From the NCBI GenBank assembly GCA_018340805.1, contig JACMZG010000008.1, forward strand, positions 25,856,967 to 25,920,966: a stretch of 64,000 bases of DNA. Direction: 5' to 3'. Source of the DNA: Microvelia longipes (taxonomy: Eukaryota > Arthropoda > Insecta > Hemiptera > Veliidae). Both the position numbers and the translations under genes were made by a program. Under the pieces are notes generated by a model. The model was not told the DNA's origin, did not search any database, and worked only from the letters and a program-made list of their open reading frames with translations. This document shows, piece after piece, positions 56,633-64,000 of the stretch (positions are counted from its first letter, which is position 1; each line of letters opens with the position of its first letter).

Positions 56633-57606
56633 TGTTCACCACGCAGTAGTATGTCACGGTTTTATTATGTCGCGTAATAAGTCAAGTTTTAAGTAGTATG
56701 TCGATTTTCAGTATATAATATTATTTGTATTATGTCTTTATTTTATGTAGTTAATTTAACGTTAATGTAGATAAGATGTCTAGTGTAGGTGGAAAATAAG
56801 GTATTGTCTGGTCAAGGGTCGCGCCGTATTTACCTCGCGAGTATATCGGCTCTTCCGCGCTCCGTGTCCAGTCAGTCGGCCCTAGTCAGTGTATATGACA
56901 AGTACGCATTTCCTCGTATCTCACCTGGCAGCTCAGAGATCGCTAACTCTCTGAATCTCCTGCAGAATTACGAAGAAATCATTCTCGTACAATGGGACTC
57001 CCGATCTTCAATCAAAGAAACCTTATTAAGTTGGAAAACTAGCTTAATGTTATGTATTGTGAGTTGGTGATGTTTTGTGCATTGGATGATGGTGACACTT
57101 GTATTTTGGATAACCTAAATACCGGTAGGAAATTTAACTCTTACTTTACTTCTTTTATGAAGACAACTTTATCGATATCGATGATATTCTTAATATGATA
57201 ATCTTCTTAACCTGACTTAAATGAAGCCTCAATCGACAGCCAAAGTTATCGATTTACCGTGCGTCGATATCGTTCCCGTCTATCGTGGGAGACATTTTAT
57301 TTTACGGTTTTATGAGAATTATAAAAGATGCAATAGTTATTTTAATTTAGAACAGATGGCCAAAATAGGATGTAAAAGGGCATTAAAAGTGAAAACACTG
57401 GAAAATTAGTAATTTTGAATAAAACAGCCTGAAGTATAAATTTGATTTGATTTTTATGATTTTATTAAAAGGAATTCCTTATAATTTTTATGATTTTTTT
57501 TTTAAGGTTAAGATTACAAAATACAGTCCTCTTAATGTGGTTTTTTATAAATAATAAATGCTGAGTTTCTTGTTTAAATTTATCTGGGTTTTTTTTGTTA
57601 TTTTAT
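56633..57606 (+). repeat. BEL-2 5' LTR, right boundary uncertain
   Basis: The left boundary is exact (junction with BEL-1). The right boundary is set just before TTGGACCAGCAACCCGC at 57606-57622, where TGGACC could start the primer-binding site. The preceding bases do not end in CA, so the end may be off by some bases. A 93-codon frame inside (56789-57070) is not a gene. Confidence 0.55.
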
Positions 57607-59126
57607 TGGACCAGCAACCCGCAACTAGGATGGATCTCCGAGATGCATCGTAAATCGGCCCCAAAATATTGGTTATGATTTTGTCGACGGCGATTTACTA
57701 TTCATCTCAGATCTGCCCTTACATATTTTGGTTCTTCTTAGGCCGGATGTGTTTTATTAAGACTGGTTTAACTTTAATTTTCTTATGTTTTGTATTATAA
57801 AAAATCATAAAAATTATTATCAAAATTCATTAGATGTTTTTCAATTTTGATGTTAAGTTGCCTCTTAAAATATTTTCCGTAACTAAGTTTGATTTACAAA
57901 TAGATTTTGAGTTTATTTTTGGTATTATGTTTTTTGTATTTTTTATGAAACTCTCAGTATTTTTACGGGTTATGTTTTCTTGCAAAATTCATGGTCGATC
58001 GTATAGGTTTATTTGTAAATATTTGCAAAATAATTTTATGCATTTTTTTATGGTTTATCATTTTTGGTGATTAATTTTGTTCTTATTTTAAGTTATTATA
58101 AACTCAAACTTTGTTGTGGAAAATACATATTTAATAATTTTTTAGGTGAATTATTTTATGAATTTATCTAAACTTTGATGTCATATTTTTTACATGACAT
58201 ATAGGTTTTTAAGGCGTTCTTTTACAAACATTTTGTACGACTGAATGTCTAATTTTGTTTCCGCAGATTTATTTTGTCTTTTCTTTAATTCAAGATCATA
58301 AATTTAAGAATTTATTTATTAATAATCTGTTTTCATGATCTTGTACTTTCATTGTTGTAGTAAAATCATCAGATCTCACATTAGACATTTATTGGTACCT
58401 AATTATATTTATGAATTTTTAATATTATTTACTTTCTATGATTTCTTTTATGGTGAAATATTTCCTTACAAAAGTTTTTGTTTTGGACAAAATCTGTCCG
58501 TTAGTTCTGAACTTATTATTATTTTTGTTTGAACAAGTTATCGAATTTTATTTCTGAACAGAGTTTTATTACTAGTATTAAAATAAAATTATTTTTGTTA
58601 ATATTTTGGTTTTGCAAGGAAATATTTTTTACACTTTTAGATTTAATAAAATTACTTTTAGGGTTACCTACTCGGTGCTGCGTGAATGTTTCTCCCCCAA
58701 TTTATCTTAATTGATTTGAGTTTATTTATCGAGAAACTTTCTAAGGTTTGTCCATTTATTTTTCATTCTATTATTGATACCAAGATAACTTTATCCCTTA
58801 AGCTTATTGTACCTTTTTTAACAATAACTAAATTGCCTTTAATATTACTTCACCAAATGACTTATGATTATTTCTTGGAATTTATATTTTGATTTAATTT
58901 GCACTGCCTTTAGATATCCTTTAAGATCTTTTCTAATCCTTTTCCTTCACATCCTGATTTATATTATCACAATACGTTTTGTAAGGTTTCAGGAAAGCCT
59001 TATTTGTTTCTTTTCCAGGAATATGTTTTTACTTTCAGGTGTTTTATTTTATTCTAGGATTTAATTTTTATTTCTTTTTTTCAGATATTATTTTCAGGAT
59101 TTTTTATTTTCTAACATTTTAGAAAC
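57607..59126 (+). other. BEL-2 leader, T-rich
   Basis: About 1.5 kb with a candidate primer-binding site at its start and several hydrophobic short frames (57834-59064) that reflect T-rich composition. The gag ATG follows AGAAAC. Confidence 0.6.
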
Positions 59127-59894
59127 ATGGCGGAGGAAGAGGTTAAGAGTCTTAGGTCTAAGCTACAAAGTACTGGTGCAAAAATCAGGGCTATAACTGA
59201 GCAAGGGCGACTTGTGGAAACAGATCCTACTCAACTTTTCTTATTTAAAGGGATGTATAAAGAGTTGCGCCCTTATTTTAATTTGTTCAAAGAACAGTGG
59301 GATCAACTCGGGGATCTAAGTAAAGAGGCTGATAAAGATTTTCCTAATAAGGAAGATAAAACTTTGAATGCTACAGCTGAGCGGCTTTTTTATGAAGCTC
59401 ATGCCATTTACGAAGAGCATATGAACCCCACACCTTCTAGGTCGGCCAATATGACGCTTAATACGTCTTCACAATTTTTGAAATCTAATTTACCTCCCTT
59501 AGATATTCCTAAGTATGATGGCACTAGCACTTCTAAATGGCCACAATTCCGTGACTCATTTAAATCAATGGTGCATGATGATGAAACCTTGACCAATATA
59601 CAAAAATTTCGTTATCTTTTATCAGCACTAGAAGGCGAAGCCCTAAGTTTAATTAAAGGTATAGCTATACAGGAATCTACTTATGATCAAGCATATAAAT
59701 TAGTACTGGAAACTTATGATGATAAACGGATCCTAGCTACCAATTATTTAAAACCTTTGTTTAATTTTAAACCTATGTTGTCTAAACCAAATTCTAAGAC
59801 ACTTAGATCGTTCTTATCTACTGTAATTGAAAATATAGACTCTTTAAAGTATTTGGACATTCCAGACTTGTCTGAATTTTTATATTTACTCTAA
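59127..59894 (+). CDS. BEL-2 gag, N-terminal part
   Basis: 255 codons from ATG 59127 (MAEEEVKSLRSKLQS), preceded by AGAAAC. It has a helical N-terminus with KGMYKELRPYFNLFKEQWDQ, a counterpart of the BEL-1 KGMSKSLSSLFNKFQS segment. The signature DIPKYDG and WPQFRDSFKSM lies at about residues 126-150, then YDDKRILATNYL. It closes early at YLL-stop; the rest of gag continues in another register from about 59886, pointing to a single small indel near 59880. Confidence 0.9.
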   Translation: MAEEEVKSLRSKLQSTGAKIRAITEQGRLVETDPTQLFLFKGMYKELRPYFNLFKEQWDQLGDLSKEADKDFPNKEDKTLNATAERLFYEAHAIYEEHMNPTPSRSANMTLNTSSQFLKSNLPPLDIPKYDGTSTSKWPQFRDSFKSMVHDDETLTNIQKFRYLLSALEGEALSLIKGIAIQESTYDQAYKLVLETYDDKRILATNYLKPLFNFKPMLSKPNSKTLRSFLSTVIENIDSLKYLDIPDLSEFLYLL

Positions 59895-62524
59895 CTGTCA
59901 GATGTCTGGATTCAGCAACCAGACAATCTTTTGAGAGGCAAAATAAAGACCCATTTCCAACTTTTGATAAATTAGTTGATTTTTTAAAACTTGAATGTAA
60001 AAATCTTGAGTTTGCAGCTGCTGACGTCTCCATCTCACCTCAGGCTGGCACACCTTCGAGATCGAGCCGCAACCAAGCTAGTAGCAAGTTAAAACCTAAT
60101 TCTAACCAGGAATTAAATAAATCAAAAACGTCTCTCTTTGTTGATTCTAAGAAATCTTCCCAGCAAAATTGGCAAACTGGTAATATGCCACATAACGCAT
60201 TTAGTCAACCCACTACGCCTACTTCAACGGGGTCAATTTCTCCTAAATCACCACCCTGTCCTATTTGTAACCGCAAACATACTCTTTATCAATGTGGCCT
60301 TTTCAAGGGTATGTCAGTCACTGATAAAAGGAAAGCACTAAAGGACTGGGCTGGGTGTTTAAACTGTTTATCAATACGACACAAAACGGACGCATGCCTA
60401 ACTAATAGAAGATGTAAACATTGTCAGGGCCGCCATCATTCTTGGCTGCATGATCCTGACGAGCCTGGTAGTAGTAACTCTAACCAAGCACAAGCTAAGT
60501 CTGGTAGTTTTGGAGAACCTCGTTCTGGTTATCGATCCAGTCCTTCTCAAACCGACTTCAGTGGTATGGCAACTTGTGGTGAAGTGTTACTGGCGACTGC
60601 TTTGGCGCATGTCAAGGATATGTCAGGTAATTATCAAGTCATACGTATAGTTCTTGACTCGGCAAGTCAAGTCTCACTTATGTCATTAAGTTGTGCTACT
60701 CGTCTAGGCTTACCTATAAACTCTTCTTCGCGGTCAGTGGCGGGAGTAGGCCAAAACATTCTTCGTGATATGAAGGGAGAAATTTCATGTCTGTTGAAAC
60801 CTTGTGATTCTAGTGAACCGGAATTAAGTACAGAAGCAATAGTGCTCCCTAAAATCACTAATGACCTTCCTCACAGTAACTTAAGTTCTAGTCCATGGCA
60901 TCTTTTCAGTGATTACAAGTTAGCTGATCCAGAGTTTATGCATCCTGGTCCAGTTGACTTCCTAGCCGGGGCTGATATTTATTACGACATTGTTTCAGGA
61001 GGTCCTCTTACTGTGGTGCCTCAACTTCCCAAAATACAGCCAACGATTTTTGGTTTTGTTGTTGCGGGTCGCTCAGCAGGATCGAAGAAGAAGTCTAATC
61101 AAGTATCAACCTTTATGACGGAGGATATTTCAGATTTGTCTACGCAGATGTCTAAGTTCTGGGAACTGGAGGAACCTGTTGTGACTCACCCTATAGTATC
61201 TTCAGAAGATAAGCATTGCGAAGCACATTTTCTTTCTACGCATTACCGAGAGCCTGATGAGTATGTTGTTTCACTACCGTTCCGACATTGCGATATTAAA
61301 TTTCCTTTGTCTAAAAATCAAGCTATTACTCGATTTTTTAATCTAGAGAAGAAGCTAGAGAGGGATCCCAATCTTAAAATGGAGTACCATAAATTTATGA
61401 GAGATTACATTGACCTGGGACACATGAGTTTGACACAAGAACCTTCTTCATTTGTAATTCCTCATCATTGTGTTTTTAAGCTAGAAGGAACTAAGTCAAA
61501 ATTAAGAGTAGTCTTTGACGCCTCTAGCAAAACTGGCCAAGGATCATTAAATGATTGTCTCTATAAGGGACCTAAACTTCAAAAGGATATTGGTCAAATT
61601 ATTCTTAATTTCAGAACTCACCTAATTGTCTTCACGGCAGACATCGTTAAGATGTTTAGACAAATTCTTGTTTGTCCTGCGGACCGTAAGTATCAGCGTA
61701 TTGTTTGGAGATTTAATATCTCTGACCCATTAGAAATTTATGAATTACATACGGTTACGTATGGTCTAGTTTCCAGTCCTTTTCAGGCAAACAGGGTCAT
61801 TATCCAGCTTGCTCGAGATGATGGGCATCTGTACCCGCGTGCTGCGGCTGTACTTCTTAACGACATATACATTGATGACGTAGCTACGGGAGCGTCATCT
61901 GAGAGCGAAGCTAGGTTGCTACAACGTGAACTGATAGATCTTCTAAAGAGAGGTCAATTTCAACTCAGTAAATGGTCCAGTAATTGTGACACTTTGTTGG
62001 AAAATATCCACGATACTTCTAAACAAGAAGCCTGCAGCCTAGGTGACGGTGATGATCCAGCTATTAAGATTTTAGGTCTACAGTGGGACCCTAAAAACGA
62101 TGTCTTTTCTTTTAAAATTAGCGTTCCTACTAGTAGTATGACAAAAAGGTCCATCTTGTCGGCCATTGCCCGAATTTATGACCCTCTAGGCTATTTGTCT
62201 CCAGTCATTTTTTATGCCAAGACCATACTCCAGGAGACGTGGTTGTCTAAAGTAGGTTGGGACGACATAATACCGCCGAGGATTGCTTCCAAGTGGAACC
62301 TATTTATTCAAGAAATGCCTGATCTTTCAAAGGTGTCGATTACACGTTACTTGTTTACACAGGATGCTGACCGGATAGATCTTCTCGGTTTCTGCGATGC
62401 CTCGCAAAAGGCTACTGTGCAGCAGCTTATCTTAGGGTTCAGTATTCCAATAGTATATACATTTTTCTTCTCAAGGCTCGAACTAAAGTTGCACCTACAA
62501 AGCCTACTTCTATACCACGTTTAG
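59886..62524 (+). CDS. BEL-2 gag end, protease, reverse transcriptase, start of RNase H
   Basis: One open frame entered from gag; its first ATG is 60185, giving 779 codons, used for numbering. Before that ATG lie the end of capsid and a Ser/Lys/Asn linker. Zinc knuckles: CPICNRKHTLYQC (25-37), CLNC...H..AC (58-71) and CKHCQGRHHSWLH (77-89). Protease active site VLDSASQVS with Asp158. Pre-RT segment FWELEEPV (325-332). Reverse transcriptase: VVFDASSKTGQGSLND, FTADIVKMFRQ (Asp486), VTYGLVSSPFQA and the YIDD box (562-565). RNase H begins LLGFCDASQKA, then register is lost after an A4 run near 62410 and the frame ends in nonsense. Confidence 0.93.
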
Positions 62525-63409
62525 AGCTTTGTGGTGCCTTGCTTTTAAGTAGACTTCTAAAATCCATCCAAGGATTTATTTCTAGGTTGACAATTCAAGA
62601 AACGTATTGCTTTACGGATTCAACTGTTGTTCTCTCGTGGCTCTCAACTTCTCCTGATTTACTGAAGACGTTTGTGGCTCATAGAGTCGTTGAAGTTACT
62701 GATAAACATCGATACTTCATCTTGGTACCATATAAAATCAGAAGATAACCCGGCCGATTGTGGCTCAAGAGGTCTTTCTCCTTCTGAAATTGTATCTCAT
62801 GAGTTATGGTGGACAGGGCCTGATTGGCTACAACAAAGCTACTCCAGTTGGCCTGTGACATCAGTGTCTATGCTTCGTGGTCAACCAGTGCCGGAGTTAA
62901 AATGTCCTCAAGAAGCTCTTGTCACAGTACAGTCGGTACGCTCTATGGAGACGATTGTTAAGTGGACTGAGAACATATCTTCTTATTCCAAGCTCCTTCG
63001 AGCACTAGCTTACGCTTGGAGATTTTTCGTTCGTGTCAAAACTAAAACACATTCTTCTACAGGAGCTATAACTCATGGCGAGTTACGAGAATCAAATATA
63101 AGAATCATACGATGTGTGCAGCGTTACTACTTTGCAGATTGCTTTACAACTAATGGAGAGTTTACTTCAGATAAGAAGTTGATAGCTCTTAATCCGTTTC
63201 TTGATCCAACTGGGCTTATCAGGGTGGGCGGTCGCCTGAATAATTCTTATCTTCCTCCTGAATGCAAACACCCAATTATCTTACCTTATAAGTGCCATTT
63301 TTCTGCACTTATTATTGACTATTACCATGTTTCCTATTTACATCCAGGACCCGTACCATTACAAGCTATGATTTCTTCTAAATACTGGATTTGTTCAGCA
63401 AGAATTTGA
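62525..63409 (+). CDS. BEL-2 RNase H end and integrase N-terminus (frame-broken)
   Basis: Frame 62539-62748 continues RNase H with YCFTDSTVVLSWLSTSPDLL. Register changes near 62720, then 62672-63409 has SEDNPADCGSRGLSPSEI, the usual RNase H end, the BEL linker, and the integrase beginning LNPFLDPTGLIRVGGRLNNS and IDYYHVSYLHPGPVPLQAMI. The His pair of the integrase zinc finger is in YYHVSYLHPG. The frame ends just before the two Cys, near 63400. Confidence 0.85.
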
Positions 63410-63935
63410 TTAAGCAGCGTGTTCACAAGTGTCTCAAGTGCTTCAGAGCTAGCCAACAGCCTCAACCTCCTTTCATGGGCAACCTCCCAGCTTCCGGTTC
63501 GCCGAGGGTCGAGCGTTTATTCACGTAGGTGTAGATTTGGCTGGCCCATTTATGATCAAGGAGTCACTGCGTAGAAATGCATCCTGCTCAAAATCCTACT
63601 TGTGCTTGTTCGTCTGCATGTCGACTAAGGCGGTCCATTTGGAGCTAGTCTCTAATTGCTCCACAGAGGCATTCCTTGCGACATTAGATAGATTTGTGTC
63701 CCGTCGAGGCAAGCCCAGTAAGATTTACTCAGACAACGGCTCCAATTTTATTGGAGCTGCGAATGAATTACGTGAACTTTCGATTTGGTTACGATCTAAA
63801 GAAACACAAGATCAGATTATCACTTACGCGTCTAAGCAAGAGATAGAGTGGTCGTTCACTGCTCCTAAGGCCCCTCACTTTGGAGGACTTTGGGAACGAG
63901 CCATTAAGTCCACAAAGTCGATTTTAAAAAGGTGA
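63410..63935 (+). CDS. BEL-2 integrase catalytic core
   Basis: The zinc-finger Cys pair (HKCLKCFRAS, about 63425-63455) is in one register; the core is in the next. The first catalytic Asp is in GVDLAGPF (about 63528-63551), the second in YSDNGSNF (about 63726-63750) and the Glu in FGGLWERAIKS. The frame ends at 63935 in a run of five A. Sequence in another register continues to the window end with TFEELS and RIEAIL, the normal continuation of the integrase. Confidence 0.9.
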
Positions 63936-64000
63936 TGAACGGAACACCCTTGACCTTTGAGGAGCTTTCCACTATTTTTTCTAGGATTGAGGCCATCCTG

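Larger units (their letters stand above)
56633..64000 (+). mobile_element. BEL-2: BEL/Pao LTR retrotransposon, right end outside the window
   Basis: Plus-strand element starting TGTTCACCACGC at 56633, resembling the TGTTCAC start of roo/BEL-type LTRs. It has a long leader, then gag (59127), protease, reverse transcriptase, RNase H and integrase up to the window end. Its proteins are clearly related to BEL-1 but much diverged, so it is a separate family. The 3' LTR must lie to the right of 64000. At least five frame changes, mostly in or next to homopolymer runs. Confidence 0.92.

Noticed and set aside
56789..57070. 93-codon frame at the start of BEL-2
   Set aside because: Lies inside the BEL-2 5' LTR with no recognisable motif.

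Overview
The window looks like a stretch of a repeat-rich arthropod (probably insect) nuclear genome. It is strongly AT-rich. It holds fragments of most retroelement classes found in arthropods (BEL/Pao, Copia, Gypsy, Jockey/I-type LINEs, a Penelope-like element), and only one recognisable host exon. No bacterial operon, tRNA gene or CRISPR array was seen. The species cannot be fixed from the sequence alone.

Layout. 1-20 kb is mostly non-coding AT-rich DNA with microsatellites, palindromes, a fold-back element (5517-7095) and a non-autonomous element with 34-bp terminal inverted repeats (16820-17762). 20-25 kb has a LINE reverse-transcriptase relic, a minisatellite that grew inside a dispersed repeat, and a LINE RNase H relic. 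25.4-27.2 kb is a broken Copia pol on the minus strand. 30.1-34.7 kb is a more GC-rich block with a decayed Gypsy pol followed by an unrecognised coding-like remnant. 35.7-36.9 kb is a minus-strand Penelope-like relic. It sits just upstream of the host exon (37180-37388, plus strand), which encodes transmembrane helix 5 of a neuropeptide G-protein-coupled receptor with kinin/tachykinin-receptor character. 41.1-42.1 kb is another LINE relic.

The right quarter is two BEL/Pao retrotransposons arranged head to head. BEL-1 (47804-56632, minus strand) has two LTRs that differ by eye at about three substitutions plus a handful of mostly homopolymer length changes, so it is very young. BEL-2 (56633 to beyond the window end, plus strand) begins exactly where BEL-1's right LTR stops 26 bp short of its outer end, which suggests BEL-2 inserted into the BEL-1 LTR. 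Both have long T-rich leaders and carry gag, protease, reverse transcriptase, RNase H and integrase regions, interrupted by frame breaks that mostly lie in or near homopolymer runs.

The least ordinary feature is a dispersed modular repeat. Its parts are a roughly 300-bp module (called DR-A here), a segment resembling the internal part of 5S rRNA, and a tail with a conserved GAGCGAAGCGAG motif framed by short complementary arms. Three copies share the same order of parts (13.3-13.95, 20.9-22.0 and 42.5-43.15 kb), a fourth has the 5S-like part and tail only (29.1-29.4 kb), and separate DR-A or GAGCG-motif copies are scattered throughout.
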